In this document: one piece after another, positions 1 through 9,192 of the stretch
Numbering within the stretch: position 1 is the first letter of the stretch
Layout of the letters: every line of letters begins with the position of its first letter
NCBI RefSeq assembly: GCF_002210165.1
Contig: NZ_AQQP01000011.1
Location: 1 to 64,000, forward strand
Direction: 5' to 3'
Source of the DNA: Phaeobacter sp. 22II1-1F12B
GTDB taxonomy: Bacteria; Pseudomonadota; Alphaproteobacteria; Rhodobacterales; Rhodobacteraceae
Length of the DNA stretch: 64,000 nucleotides
The notes under the pieces: model-generated
The model's database searches: none
What the model saw: only the letters and a program-made list of their open reading frames with translations
What the model was told of the DNA's origin: nothing
Made by a program: the position numbers and the translations under genes

Positions 1-319
1 GACCGTGACCGCGCGCGTTGACCGCGCCGCGGCCTACGCCGGATGCTTACTGTCTATCGAGCTATGACACAGCAAGAATGGACAGTCCGAGGCCGATCTT
101 CGCCGAAAGTGCGCAGTTCCTTGTGCAGAGCGCAAACGTCCTATTAGGTTGTCGGGTAGTATGTCATCAGGCGCTTCCTTCCGTCGATCTCATGAAGCGG
201 CAAGACCATCGTTTGACCAGCCAAGGCGGGTTCGAACTCTGCCAACGGGCGGCCTCTTGCTGGCCGACGATCATGCAGGTCATCAGGGACATCTCGTAGG
301 CATCGTAGAGCAGTGAAAC
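1..319. other. Gene-free left edge next to an IS element
   Basis: I see no convincing gene in this stretch. The short open frames on both strands (up to about 90 codons) have no recognisable family, no good ribosome binding site and a composition unlike the neighbouring genes. It directly abuts the left end of the IS6-family element at 320, so it may be debris from earlier insertions. Confidence 0.5.
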
Positions 320-1134
320 GGTGCTGCCAGACGAATGCGAACCAGTCTCTACAACGACAGGATGGCTGTCCTTTATGCGACGCAGAGACCGCGCCACTCG
401 GCGAGAGCAGCGGCGCGGTTCAGTTTGAAATTGTCTCGACTGTGGAGCGCTCGCTCCTGATTGAAATGGTTGTAGACAGCAGAATGGACGGCGGAGAATT
501 TCTGCAAACTTCGCATTTTCCGAAAGCGCAACATCGCGCGTTCACGCCTTCGAAATAGCAAGTGCGAATTCTCGACCCGATTGTTAAGCCAACGCCCCGC
601 CTCCTGCCTTTCAGCGATGCCAAGCTCCTTCATTGCGGCTCCATACGAACGAAGTCTGTCCGTCACAAAGGCATTCGCGCTTCCATGCTTTTTCATTGTT
701 TTCCTGAGAAATTTGAGTGCAGCCTTCTTATCACGGGTTTTGGTCACAAAGCTTTCCAACACCTTCCCCTCATGATCGACGGCGCGCCAAAGGTAATACC
801 GTTCACCGTTAACTTTAACGAACATCTCATCTAAATGCCATCGCCAATGGCTCGTTCTCATGCCCCCGATCCGTCGTTTCTTAATCTCGGACGCGAAGAT
901 CGGACCAAACCGATGCCACCAATATCGGACAGCTTCATGGCTCACACTCACGCCACGTTCATGGAGTAGATCTTCGACATTTCGGAGCGAGAGCGGAAAA
1001 CGGACGTACAGCATGACTGCCAGGCAGATGATTTCGGGGCTTGTCTTAAAGTAGCGAAATGGCGAGCGTTTGGTCATGGCACGAAGCTACGAAACCGCCC
1101 TGCCCGCCTTAAGCCATATTCCTCTGACACTACC
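320..1134 (-). mobile_element. IS6-family insertion sequence, complete (copy A)
   Basis: The element is about 815 bp, the normal size for IS6-type elements, and holds one transposase gene on the minus strand. Its ends are imperfect inverted repeats: the right end, read on the minus strand, starts GGTAGTGTCAGAGGAAT, and the left end, read on the plus strand, starts GGTGCTGCCAGACGAAT. They match at 13 of 17 positions. The 8-base flanks, agtgaaac on the left and gtgcagag on the right, are not duplicates, so no target-site duplication remains. The right end lies two bases from the broken edge of a second IS6-like element (1137-1391), which suggests insertion into, or recombination with, that element. 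Confidence 0.8.
373..1077 (-). CDS. IS6-family DDE transposase
   Basis: This 234-residue protein is a full-length IS6-type transposase that would catalyse replicative transposition and cointegrate formation. The N-terminal 60 residues form the helix-turn-helix region, including the conserved stretch around RNVEDLLHERG. The catalytic triad is visible as Asp in WHLDEMFVKVNGE, Asp in VTDRLRSYGAA and Glu in NNRVENSHL. The C-terminal RRRERAMLRF block is also typical. The start ATG at 1077 gives the usual length. It is only moderately similar to the second transposase at 11685, so the two belong to different IS6-type elements. There is no frameshift or internal stop, so it may be active. Confidence 0.9.
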   Translation of the reverse strand: MTKRSPFRYFKTSPEIICLAVMLYVRFPLSLRNVEDLLHERGVSVSHEAVRYWWHRFGPIFASEIKKRRIGGMRTSHWRWHLDEMFVKVNGERYYLWRAVDHEGKVLESFVTKTRDKKAALKFLRKTMKKHGSANAFVTDRLRSYGAAMKELGIAERQEAGRWLNNRVENSHLLFRRRERAMLRFRKMRSLQKFSAVHSAVYNHFNQERALHSRDNFKLNRAAALAEWRGLCVA

Positions 1135-1136
1135 GT

Positions 1137-1391
1137 GCAGAGGTTTCGCATTAGCCCGCCCGGCGCCCCGAGCGGCAGCAAATTCGGTTCAAGTCGCCCG
1201 GTTCGGAACAGGGCTTCCTCGCCTCCCACACCGCCATCGTCAACCACTTCAATGTCCAACGCCATCTGATTTCCCGCCGAACGATACAGACGCTCCGCTC
1301 TAGGGCCTCGACCGACTGGCTTGACGTCGTGACGGCCTGAGCCTGACTTCGGAAGGTCCTACTGGCTTCAGCGAGTTGCCGTGACAGCGCC
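1137..1391 (+). pseudogene. 3' remnant of a second IS6-family element (relative of copy B)
   Basis: This stretch matches the last third of the complete element at 11640-12437 at about 90 percent identity by eye, through the end of the terminal repeat GTGACAGCGCC at 1381-1391. The reading frame encodes the C-terminal part of the transposase (ending DWLDVVTA, stop at 1338-1340). It is interrupted near its start, where a CAG codon of the complete copy is TAG here. The 5' two thirds of the element are missing and copy A lies at the break. It is in the same orientation as the complete copy 10 kb away. Confidence 0.85.
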
Positions 1392-1459
1392 GAGCGGCCG
1401 CCACCGGCTCTCATGTCAATCAGACGCACGGCTGATACGGACTAGCGATTGGTCAGTAA

Positions 1460-1867
1460 CTAATCAGCTTGGATCGATCCCAAAAAGGCGAGCAAATTCG
1501 CCAACGGTAGACCTACCATCATCGGTTGCCCATTGGGCACAGCCACCGCGGTTTGTCGGTCTGTCTCAAACACCGCGCCAAAGATTGGCATTTCGCCACC
1601 ATGGGCGAGCAATTGTGACCGACCATCAATCTGTTCAGCTATGCGATATGTCGGAAACACACCTTCGTTTTCGCCCGCCAACTTGGTGAGGTCAGGTGTT
1701 CGAATGGCCAGCATTTCAGCCATTGGTCCGTCCCCAGTCGCTTCGAACCCGTGGCACTGCCAGCAATAAGTCCGGTACAAATCACGTCCATCATTGACAC
1801 TGACGTCCTGCGCCAGTGCAGTTCCGGTAGCGAACAATGCCAATAAAGTCCCACAAAAAACCTGCAT
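1460..1867 (-). CDS. Small periplasmic c-type cytochrome
   Basis: The product is a 135-residue class I cytochrome c that probably carries electrons in the periplasm. An N-terminal signal peptide ends near ALAQ (about residue 20), and a single haem-binding motif CWQCH follows near residue 36. A Met-rich C-terminal part (GEMPIF, GQPMMVG) could supply the sixth haem ligand. I chose the start at 1867 because GGAGG lies 5 bases upstream, although an in-frame ATG exists at 1879. The gene is isolated between the IS6 remnant and the end of the peptide-uptake operon, with no oxidase or dehydrogenase partner nearby, so its redox partner cannot be deduced. Confidence 0.8.
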   Translation of the reverse strand: MQVFCGTLLALFATGTALAQDVSVNDGRDLYRTYCWQCHGFEATGDGPMAEMLAIRTPDLTKLAGENEGVFPTYRIAEQIDGRSQLLAHGGEMPIFGAVFETDRQTAVAVPNGQPMMVGLPLANLLAFLGSIQAD

Positions 1868-2283
1868 ATTATCCTCCAATTCTCTGCCTCTGTTGTAGAT
1901 CCATTAAACGGTATCCTTCAAAACTTCTTTGACCTTGCTCATGCCGTTCGCGAAAGTGCGAACTACTGGCGTTTCGGTCCAAAAGGCGTTTGTGTATGCG
2001 CCAAGTCTAATCCAGACCGTCATCCAGCTGCGCCCCCTCGACCTCACCACGCATTTCTCCAAACGATACTCCTTCCAATGCGTTCAAATGCCAGCGAATT
2101 CGCCAGAGGTGATAAGACACTCGATGCAACCATCTGAGAGCATCCAGCCGAGCCCAAACCACTTCTGGGCTGCCTCATTTGACGGGTCCAATTTGATTGT
2201 TAGTGCATTGTCGTTTTGACCTGCTACCACGGTTTGCGCCTCCCCAAACAACGGTTCATACGCAAGCGCCTCAATAACGAAAG
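1868..2283. other. Region without a clear gene, possibly decayed coding sequence
   Basis: No recognisable gene. On the minus strand one frame stays open from about 2290 to a TGA at 2084-2086 and then, in the same frame, to a TAA at 1904-1906. The second part has a possible TTG start at 2062 preceded by AAGGAG at 6 bases, which would encode 52 residues just upstream of the cytochrome gene. I cannot assign a family to either piece. The whole may be the eroded end of a gene whose 5' part was lost when the neighbouring operon arrived. Confidence 0.3.
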
Positions 2284-2314
2284 CCGCGTGTAAAACGGAT
2301 ATTTACGCGCGGCT
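2284..2314 (-). terminator. Rho-independent-type terminator of the peptide-uptake operon
   Basis: The arms gccgcgtgtaaa (2284-2295) and tttacgcgcggc (2303-2314) form a 12-bp stem (one G-T pair) with a 7-base loop. It lies 30 bases beyond the stop codon of the M20 peptidase gene, the last gene of the minus-strand operon. On that strand the stem is followed by CTTTCGTT. Confidence 0.7.
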
Positions 2315-2344
2315 TCAATGGGGGATTTCTTGTACCAAGAAATG

Positions 2345-3736
2345 TCAGCTGTTGGGGGTCGTTTTCTCGCCAATGTCCCAGAAAACGCCTGCCATGACCC
2401 GAAGCGCGTCGCGGCAGACGGGTTTCAGCACATGTTCATTTGGCGCGTGCTGTGAACAGCCCCGATAGGAGTGTGGTACCCATATTGTCGGCACTTCGAG
2501 AATGTCAGTAAAACTGTCGTTAGGCAACGATCCGGCGAGGTTGGGCAAAACGTGCAAATCGCCAGCGGTTTCGCGGATTGACGCGCCGACAAACTGGGCC
2601 CATGGATGCGAAGGGTCCAGTCGGGTGGCGGCAAAGAACCCCCGGTCGTGCGGGCGGATCTGGACGCGTTCGAACCCATGCGCGTCGAGATGTCGGCGCA
2701 ACGTCGGCACGACCTCGTCCGGGTCGGTCCCGACGACAAAACGCAGCTGGCATGTCGCTCGCGCCCAGCCGGAGATTGCATTTACCGGCGCATCTGGTAC
2801 GCCCGAGACCATGGCGAGGATGGCAAAACTGTTCCAGCCAAAGACACGCTCGGCCGGCGTGAGGCTTTCTTCGCCCCAGTTCGGATCGACTTCGGGCCCT
2901 TCGCCGCCCGCGACCGGCAGATCGCGCAGGGCTTCGCGCACGGAATCGGTCAGGCTGTCGGGGCGCCATTCGGGAACTTTGATCTGGCCTCGGACATCCG
3001 TGATGCTGGCAAGCGCATGGGCGAGGATCATCGCCGGATCGGCTAGAAGCCCGCCCCAGTTGCCGGAGTGATGCGCGCCTTCGTGGGTTTCAACCAAAAG
3101 GTCAAAGGTGGTTCCACCACGCGAGCCCATGAACATGGTGGGCACGTCCGGTTGCAGGCGCGGCCCGTCCGAGGCAATCAGAACATCCGCAGTTAGCTTA
3201 TCCTTGTGGGTTCGGAAAACCTCGGGGAGACCGACCGAACCAACCTCTTCGCTCATCTCCAGAACGATCCGGGTGTTGAACCCAAGGCTGCCCCGGGTTG
3301 CGACAACGGATTCCAGCGCTGCGATATTTATCAGGTGCTGGCTTTTGTTATCGGCCGTGCCACGCCCATAGAGCCGATCGCCAACTTCGGTGATCTCCCA
3401 GGGGTGCAGACCCTCCTGCCACATGCCCTCCTGCCCCCGTACGGTATCGCCGTGACCATAGGTCAGGATCATGGGCAGGCCCTCACCTTCGACCCGTTCC
3501 CCAAGGAGCAACGGGCCGCCTTTGGGATCGGGATTGTCGAGGATTTCACAGACGAAGCCCATTGCCTCGAGCCTCGGCTGCATGGCCTCGGTCAGGTAGC
3601 GGAGCGCCTCGCTGCGGGCTTCAGGCGCCGGGTTCTGGCTTTCGCTGCGGAATGACACCAAATGGGCAAGATCAGACTGGAACTTGCCTGTCTCGAAAAA
3701 TTCGGTTGCTTTGCCTAGGGCGGTATCTCGGGTCAT
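2345..3736 (-). CDS. M20-family metallopeptidase (dipeptidase/deacylase type)
   Basis: This 463-residue protein belongs to the zinc-dependent M20 peptidases, which hydrolyse dipeptides or acyl-amino acids in the cytoplasm. The metal and catalytic residues are in place: His95 and Asp97 in YGHGDTV, Asp129 in GRGTADNKSQ, the Glu pair in EMSEEVGS (about 163-164), Asp190 in IASDGPR, and a late His in APNEH. The lid/dimerisation domain lies between roughly residues 210 and 370. The start codon overlaps the stop of the upstream gamma-glutamyltransferase gene (ATGA). With that enzyme and the ABC importer in the same operon, it probably trims an imported gamma-glutamyl or small peptide to amino acids. 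The exact substrate is not evident. Confidence 0.85.
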   Translation of the reverse strand: MTRDTALGKATEFFETGKFQSDLAHLVSFRSESQNPAPEARSEALRYLTEAMQPRLEAMGFVCEILDNPDPKGGPLLLGERVEGEGLPMILTYGHGDTVRGQEGMWQEGLHPWEITEVGDRLYGRGTADNKSQHLINIAALESVVATRGSLGFNTRIVLEMSEEVGSVGLPEVFRTHKDKLTADVLIASDGPRLQPDVPTMFMGSRGGTTFDLLVETHEGAHHSGNWGGLLADPAMILAHALASITDVRGQIKVPEWRPDSLTDSVREALRDLPVAGGEGPEVDPNWGEESLTPAERVFGWNSFAILAMVSGVPDAPVNAISGWARATCQLRFVVGTDPDEVVPTLRRHLDAHGFERVQIRPHDRGFFAATRLDPSHPWAQFVGASIRETAGDLHVLPNLAGSLPNDSFTDILEVPTIWVPHSYRGCSQHAPNEHVLKPVCRDALRVMAGVFWDIGEKTTPNS

Positions 3737-5298
3737 TGGATCTCTTCATGGGCTGCGTCACCCCAGGGTGACATGATTTCGGTACATCCTGTGTTCACCG
3801 CGTCATCACGCATGACGCCGGCCGGGCAGGCAAAAGCATAGGGAAATACAGTGCGTTTGGTGGTGTGCACCGGCATGACCTGTTCGATCGCGCGAATGAC
3901 TTCGGCGGGCAAGGTTTCGTCGGCCACTGCCTTGTCCCCGCCCGACACGTCGATACGCGGGGCATGAAAAGCGGCGCCGATGTCCATGTCGTTATCGGTG
4001 ATAAAAGAGGCCAGTTGCGCCACTGCCGAGACGATCTTGCGCCCGCCCGAAGCGCCAAGCGCAAAGCTGCGCGCGCCTTTGCTTCCGACGATGGGGCAGA
4101 CATTCATCAGGCAGGACTTGTTGGGCGCAAGCGAGTTCGGCTTGCCCTGCTCGGGGTCGAACCACATTATCCCGTTGTTCATCAGCAGTCCGGTAGAGGG
4201 CGAGACCACGCGACTTCCGAATATCGACAGCAGGGTTTGCGTATTGGCGACCATGTTGCCAGCACGGTCGATGACAGAGAAATGCGTGGTACAGCCCGGC
4301 GCTTCGGGAACTTCGCCGGTATCGCCCATTTTGCCCAGACGTTCAGCATAGGCACGGTTAAGCGCGCGGGCATAGGCGGGATAGGCCTGCACCGGCGAGG
4401 ACATGTCAGTCTCGGAGAGTTGTTCAAACACGCGGGAAAATGTGGGCCCCGCCGTAAGTCCCGGCATCACGTGGAACATCGCGTCACGATAAGCCACAGG
4501 CTGCGCCGGCCCCATCCATGAACGATAGCCTGCCAGATCCTCTGTCGACAGGCTGCCGCCTTTGGACTGGACGTCGCCGGCAAGGGCCTTGGCGATGTCG
4601 CCTTCGTAAAACGCGCGCGCGCCACCTTTGGCAAGCATCTCGAGCATATCAGCCATGGCCGATTGATCGAGCCGGTTGTCGGGCATCGCGGTCCAGCCCG
4701 ACCCTTTGGGCCAGATCCCGTCGTCCAGAAACAGCGCGGCGGCATCCGCGTCTTTCGACAGATTGCGTGCAACAGAGGCGATCAGCAAAGCGGCGTACCA
4801 GTCGACCAGCATCCCCTCGCGGGCATAACTGATGGCCGGGGCAAGCAATTCGGCCCAAGGCATACGGCCCCAGCGCGCATGGGCCTGCCCGATCCCGTCA
4901 ACGGTCCCCGGTACTGCAATGGCAGTGGCCCCTTCAACGTTGCGGTCATCGACCACCCGTTCCCATGGGAACAGATCGCTGGCTTTGCCCTCGCCCGACA
5001 AAGGATAGTCTGCCGGGTCCAGATGCTTGGGGGAGCGCATTCCGAAATTGATCGCCACGGCCTCGCCGGTATCGGCGCGCCAATGAACGGCGGCGCCTCC
5101 GCCTGCCGGGCCGCTCATCCATGGCTCTAACACGCCGATGGCAAAAGACGTTGCCACGGCTGCGTCAACCGCGTCGCCGCCCGCGCGCAGAACCTCGGCC
5201 CCGGCCTCGGCGGCAAGCCGGTGCTGCGCCGCAACGACTCCGCCCGGGGTTTCGATGACGTGTTTGCTGACCGTTTGCGTTCGTGACAGGGCACTCAT
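3733..5298 (-). CDS. Gamma-glutamyltransferase family protein without signal peptide
   Basis: The 521-residue protein is a gamma-glutamyltranspeptidase-type N-terminal nucleophile hydrolase, normally cleaved into two subunits. The nucleophile is the first Thr of CTTHFSVID (about residue 337), the new N-terminus of the small subunit, and the glycine pair of GASGGRKI fits the oxyanion site. Many such enzymes are periplasmic, but no signal peptide is visible from the start at 5298, so this one probably acts in the cytoplasm after import. I chose 5298 because the ATG overlaps the stop of the upstream ATPase gene and AAGGAGG lies just before it. The open frame extends to 5418, but that part duplicates ATPase coding sequence. 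Cleavage of glutathione or another gamma-glutamyl compound is a plausible role. Confidence 0.85.
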   Translation of the reverse strand: MSALSRTQTVSKHVIETPGGVVAAQHRLAAEAGAEVLRAGGDAVDAAVATSFAIGVLEPWMSGPAGGGAAVHWRADTGEAVAINFGMRSPKHLDPADYPLSGEGKASDLFPWERVVDDRNVEGATAIAVPGTVDGIGQAHARWGRMPWAELLAPAISYAREGMLVDWYAALLIASVARNLSKDADAAALFLDDGIWPKGSGWTAMPDNRLDQSAMADMLEMLAKGGARAFYEGDIAKALAGDVQSKGGSLSTEDLAGYRSWMGPAQPVAYRDAMFHVMPGLTAGPTFSRVFEQLSETDMSSPVQAYPAYARALNRAYAERLGKMGDTGEVPEAPGCTTHFSVIDRAGNMVANTQTLLSIFGSRVVSPSTGLLMNNGIMWFDPEQGKPNSLAPNKSCLMNVCPIVGSKGARSFALGASGGRKIVSAVAQLASFITDNDMDIGAAFHAPRIDVSGGDKAVADETLPAEVIRAIEQVMPVHTTKRTVFPYAFACPAGVMRDDAVNTGCTEIMSPWGDAAHEEIQ

Positions 5299-6278
5299 GC
5301 GGCGTCCTCCTTGTACATTGGGCTTTCCGGATCGTGCAGATGGCATTCGACATGGCCTGCGTCGGTTTCTATCGGACGCGGTGCCAGTGCGGCACAATGC
5401 GGCGTCGCATGGGGGCAACGCGGATGAAAGGCACAGCCAGACGGCGGATTGATCGGATTGGGATAGGCCGTTCCCAGCGCGGTTTCCGGTACACCCTGCG
5501 TCGGGTCTGGCGTCAGCACAGAGCTTAAGAGCGCCCGGGTATAGGGGTGGCGGGGACGTTCAAAAAGGTCGGCCACCGGGGACTCCTCGACGATACGGCC
5601 CAGATACATGACCGCCACGCGGGTCGCGAGATGCTCGACAACCGCGAGATCGTGCGAAATGAACAGGTAGGTCAGACCGAATTCCTTGCGCAGATCCCCA
5701 AGCAGGTTGAGGATCTGGCTTTGCACTGACACATCCAAGGCCGAGGTCGGTTCATCGCAGATCACGATTTCCGGCTTCATCACAAGTGCACGCGCGATGG
5801 CGACACGCTGGCGCTGGCCGCCCGACATCTGGCTTGGGTAGGTGTTGATGACCCGCCCCGGCAGGCCCACGACTTCGAGCATTTCCTCGACCGCTTTGCG
5901 CTGGCTGGCGGCATCCCCGATACGGTGCACCCGCAGCGGCAGCGAGATCAGATCGTAGATGGATTTGCGCGGATTGAGGGACGAATACGGATCCTGAAAG
6001 ATCGGCTGAAGCCGCCCAGCCAGGGCGCGGCGATCGAGATCCTGCATCTTGTCGCCTTCAACCAGAACATCGCCGGCAGTTGGCGTTTCAAGGCCTAGGA
6101 GCAGCTTGGCAAGTGTCGATTTCCCACAACCGGATTCTCCGACCAGCCCCAGCACTTCGCCTTTGCGCATCGACAAGGTAACATCGTTGACCGCCGTCAG
6201 TGGTTTGCGTTTGCCAAACAGCCCCTGTTTGACGCTGTAGGTTTTCTTGACGTGGTCGAGAGTCAGAACATTGCTCAT
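5295..6278 (-). CDS. Peptide-type ABC transporter ATPase (DppF/OppF class)
   Basis: This 327-residue ATPase energises the importer encoded by the same operon. It shows Walker A GESGCGKST, signature SGGQRQR, Walker B VICDEPTSALD and the switch His in FISHDLAVV. The C-terminal extension with CAFHPRCPHATPHC is the cysteine-containing oligopeptide/dipeptide transporter domain. I set the start at 6278 because ATG there overlaps the stop of the other ATPase gene (ATGA). The longer open frame to 6323 overlaps that gene further without a better ribosome binding site. Confidence 0.9.
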   Translation of the reverse strand: MSNVLTLDHVKKTYSVKQGLFGKRKPLTAVNDVTLSMRKGEVLGLVGESGCGKSTLAKLLLGLETPTAGDVLVEGDKMQDLDRRALAGRLQPIFQDPYSSLNPRKSIYDLISLPLRVHRIGDAASQRKAVEEMLEVVGLPGRVINTYPSQMSGGQRQRVAIARALVMKPEIVICDEPTSALDVSVQSQILNLLGDLRKEFGLTYLFISHDLAVVEHLATRVAVMYLGRIVEESPVADLFERPRHPYTRALLSSVLTPDPTQGVPETALGTAYPNPINPPSGCAFHPRCPHATPHCAALAPRPIETDAGHVECHLHDPESPMYKEDAA

Positions 6279-7270
6279 GCGACCTCTCCTTCTTCGGACA
6301 GAGCCCCATCTGTATAAACGCATCGAAATGCGTGGGTGGTGTCGCCCCGGACTGGGATCGGTTCACGACAGACGGGCAGCGCGTGCGGGCAGCGGGTTCG
6401 AAAGGCGCAGCCTGTGACATCGCCCACGAGCGAGGGAACGATGCCCGCAATCGTACCAAGCGGCGCGCCACGCTCTGTTTTTCCCGGCTGGGGAATGCAG
6501 CGCAATAGGCCACGCGTATAGGGATGGCTTGGGGCGGCGAATACTTCTGTTGCAGGGCCGGTCTCAACCAGTTCGCCCGCATACATCACGGCAACCTTGT
6601 CGGCGACACGCGCCACGACGCCAAGGTCATGGGTGATCAGGATCATGGCCATATTCATTTCACGGGTCAGATCGACCAGCAGCCGAAGGATCTGCGCCTG
6701 AATGGTCACATCAAGCGCCGTGGTCGGTTCGTCTGCGATCAGCAGATCGGGTTCGCACATCAGGGCCATAGCAATCATCACGCGCTGCCGCAGACCGCCC
6801 GAAAGCTGGTGCGGATATTGCGACAACCGGTTCACTGCGGCGGTAATGCCGACTTTTTCAAGCAGTTCTATGGCGCGGGCGCGGGCCTCGGCCTTGCTGG
6901 CCTTGCGATGCAGCAGATAAGTTTCAACCAGTTGATCGCCAATCGTATAGGCCGGGTTCAGCGAGGTCATCGGCTCTTGGAAGATCATTGCGATACGGTT
7001 GCCGCGCAGATCGCGCATCACCCGTTTGTTGGCGGTCAGCAGGTCGACGTTATCAAAGCGGATTTCGTCGGCCGAGCGTTTTATGGACTTGCCCAGCAGG
7101 CCCATCACCGCAAGCGACGTCAGAGATTTGCCCGACCCGCTTTCCCCCACGATCGAGAGGGTTTCGCCACGTTTCAGGTCAAAATCGATCCCCCGCACCG
7201 CATGTAATATGCCACTGCCGGTTGGAATATCGAGCGTCAGGTTCTTAACTGAGAGGAGTGTTTCAGACAT
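6275..7270 (-). CDS. Peptide-type ABC transporter ATPase (DppD/OppD class)
   Basis: The 331-residue product is the second ATPase of the importer and would pair with the DppF-like subunit. Visible motifs are Walker A GESGSGKS, signature LSGGLRQR, Walker [13 protein letters not shown] and the switch His in LITHDLGVV. The C-terminal oligopeptide domain with [14 protein letters not shown] is present. The start lies 3 bases after the permease stop codon, so translation is likely coupled. Length and motif order are normal for the family. Confidence 0.9.
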   Translation of the reverse strand: MSETLLSVKNLTLDIPTGSGILHAVRGIDFDLKRGETLSIVGESGSGKSLTSLAVMGLLGKSIKRSADEIRFDNVDLLTANKRVMRDLRGNRIAMIFQEPMTSLNPAYTIGDQLVETYLLHRKASKAEARARAIELLEKVGITAAVNRLSQYPHQLSGGLRQRVMIAMALMCEPDLLIADEPTTALDVTIQAQILRLLVDLTREMNMAMILITHDLGVVARVADKVAVMYAGELVETGPATEVFAAPSHPYTRGLLRCIPQPGKTERGAPLGTIAGIVPSLVGDVTGCAFRTRCPHALPVCREPIPVRGDTTHAFRCVYTDGALSEEGEVA

Positions 7271-7273
7271 CAG

Positions 7274-8170
7274 TCAGCTCCGTCCTTCGGGGGCCGTGAC
7301 ATCGCGCAGCCCGTCGCCCATGAGATTAATTGCCAAGACCAGCACAAAGAGAACCGTACCGGGGATCAGCACCAGCCAGGGTTCGAACAGCATCATGTTT
7401 TTGCCTTCCGAAACCATCAGCCCCCAAGACGGGGTCGGCGGCTGGACGCCAAGGCCAAGAAAGCTCAGCGCGGCCTCGAGCAGAATGGCATGGGCCATTT
7501 CCAGCGTCACGATGACGATCAGATTGTTGAACACGTTGGGCATGATCTCGGTCAGCACGATGCGGGGCGTGGAGGCCCCGATCACCTGTGCCACCGCGAC
7601 GTAATCCCGGCGGCTGATCTGAAGCGTCGATGCGCGCATCACCACGGCGAAGCGGTCCCAGAGCAGCAGGCCGAGTACGCAGATAACCACTGTGAGTGAC
7701 CCGCCAAGGATCGCCACCACGGCAAGCGCCACAAGGACGACAGGCATAGCGAGGCGGACGTTGATCAGGAAAGTCACCACGGCATCGACCTGGCCGCCGA
7801 AATAGCCTGCCGCCACCCCCATGGCCGTGCCGATCAAGCCGGAAATCAACGCCGCAACAGCCCCGATTAGCAGCGATACACGCGCGCCGTAGATCAGCCG
7901 TGACAGATAGTCCCGGCCAAGGTGGTCCGTTCCCAGGGGGTGTTCCCATGTGCCGCCGAGAAAGACGGGTGGTACCATCCGTTTCATCAGGCTTTGTGCA
8001 TAGGGATCATGCGGCGCAAGAAGCGGCGCAAAAATCGCCACCAAGACCAGCAGGCCAACAACGACCATGCCAAAGATCAGCCCCCGGTGTGAAAGCGCCC
8101 GCGCCTTGAGCATTTGCCGGGGCGAAGGGCCCTGAATTTCCTGCGCCAGTGGATCGGTCATATCGGTCAT
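7274..8170 (-). CDS. Peptide-type ABC transporter permease (DppC class)
   Basis: This 298-residue inner-membrane protein is the DppC/OppC-like half of the translocation pore. An N-terminal OppC-type cytoplasmic segment and first membrane helix (about residues 32-55) are followed by five more hydrophobic segments. The coupling-loop motif for contact with the ATPase is seen around VAVAQVIGASTPRIVLTEIMP. The stretch HPLGTDHLGRDYLSRLIYGAR is diagnostic of this class (the motif runs past residue 90). It starts one base after the stop of the DppB-like gene. Confidence 0.9.
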   Translation of the reverse strand: MTDMTDPLAQEIQGPSPRQMLKARALSHRGLIFGMVVVGLLVLVAIFAPLLAPHDPYAQSLMKRMVPPVFLGGTWEHPLGTDHLGRDYLSRLIYGARVSLLIGAVAALISGLIGTAMGVAAGYFGGQVDAVVTFLINVRLAMPVVLVALAVVAILGGSLTVVICVLGLLLWDRFAVVMRASTLQISRRDYVAVAQVIGASTPRIVLTEIMPNVFNNLIVIVTLEMAHAILLEAALSFLGLGVQPPTPSWGLMVSEGKNMMLFEPWLVLIPGTVLFVLVLAINLMGDGLRDVTAPEGRS

Positions 8171-8171
8171 C

Positions 8172-9089
8172 TCAGGCGCTCCGCATTCTGGGGTCGAGCC
8201 AGGCGTTCAGAACGTCGGCAAGAAAGGTAAAAACGATGTAGAACATCGAAAAGACAAGGATCAGCGCCTGCACCGTGGGCAGGTCATTGCGGGCGATGCT
8301 TTCCCAGGCGAGATAGCCTGCACCGTGCAGGGCAAAGACGCTCTCCACCACGATGGAACCGCCCAGCATAAAGCCCATCTGCACCGCGGCGAGGCTGACC
8401 ACGGGGATGATCGCGTTGCGAAGTGCGTGCTTGAAAAGAACACGGGTTTCCCCTGCCCCTTTTGCGCGCGCCGTTCGGATGTAATCCGAGTTCAGCACAT
8501 CGAGCATCCCGGCCCGCGTCAGGCGCATAATAGCGGGCATGGCGTAGTACCCAAGGACAATCGTCGGCATGATGAAATGCCGCCAGCTTGCCGCGCCCGA
8601 AGGCGGCAACCAGCCAAGCTGGATTGCAAAGACAACGATCAGGATCAGGCCGAACCAAAAGGACGGCATTGCCTGCCCCGCCACAGAAAGAAACAGCGCC
8701 ACCCGATCGACAAAGGAATTCGGGCGGATTGCCGCGACGACACCCAGTGGCACGGCCGTTAGCAGTGCAAACAGAATACCGCAGAAGCCCAGAGTCATCG
8801 TGACCTGCAAACGCTCGGCGATGAGGCTGGCAACCGGCAGTTTGAAATAATAGCTTTCGCCAAAATCCCCCCGCAGCGCCGAGAACAGCCAATCGCCGTA
8901 TTGCACGAGCATCGGCCGGTCGAAGCCATACAGACGACGCAGCGCCTCGACGTCTTCACCGCTGGCCGTTTCGCCAGCCAGAGCCGCTGCCGGATCACCC
9001 GACAGGAAGAGTAGAGAGAAGCTGATGAAGCTGACGGTAAAGGCAACCAGCAGCGCCAATCCCAGCCGTTTCAGAATGAATGTAAGCAT
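8172..9089 (-). CDS. Peptide-type ABC transporter permease (DppB class)
   Basis: The 305-residue protein is the DppB/OppB-like permease subunit. It has an N-terminal membrane helix beginning MLTFILKRLG, a periplasmic loop to about residue 95, and five further helices. The coupling-loop region includes YIRTARAKGAGETRVLFKHALR, and the C-terminus ends in DPRMR, typical of this family. I chose the start at 9089 because it places the first helix at the N-terminus and AAAGG lies upstream. The open frame to 9182 adds 31 residues unlike the family. Confidence 0.9.
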   Translation of the reverse strand: MLTFILKRLGLALLVAFTVSFISFSLLFLSGDPAAALAGETASGEDVEALRRLYGFDRPMLVQYGDWLFSALRGDFGESYYFKLPVASLIAERLQVTMTLGFCGILFALLTAVPLGVVAAIRPNSFVDRVALFLSVAGQAMPSFWFGLILIVVFAIQLGWLPPSGAASWRHFIMPTIVLGYYAMPAIMRLTRAGMLDVLNSDYIRTARAKGAGETRVLFKHALRNAIIPVVSLAAVQMGFMLGGSIVVESVFALHGAGYLAWESIARNDLPTVQALILVFSMFYIVFTFLADVLNAWLDPRMRSA

Positions 9090-9157
9090 GGCTAACCTTT
9101 CGCACGGCTCTGCGGCCATGCGTTTCGGGGGGCGATATGTCGTGAAGGGGAGGAAAG

Positions 9158-9185
9158 CGGGTGAGAGGCCGAGGCCCCTCACCCG
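9158..9185 (-). terminator. Intra-operon hairpin after the binding-protein gene
   Basis: The arms cgggtgagagg (9158-9168) and cccctcacccg (9175-9185) form a stem with one internal mismatch, in the 103-base gap between the binding-protein and first permease genes. Such hairpins often stabilise the upstream message or cause partial termination, which lets the binding protein be made in excess. It is not followed by a long T-run on the minus strand, so full termination is unlikely. Confidence 0.5.
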
Positions 9186-9192
9186 GTTGTTT

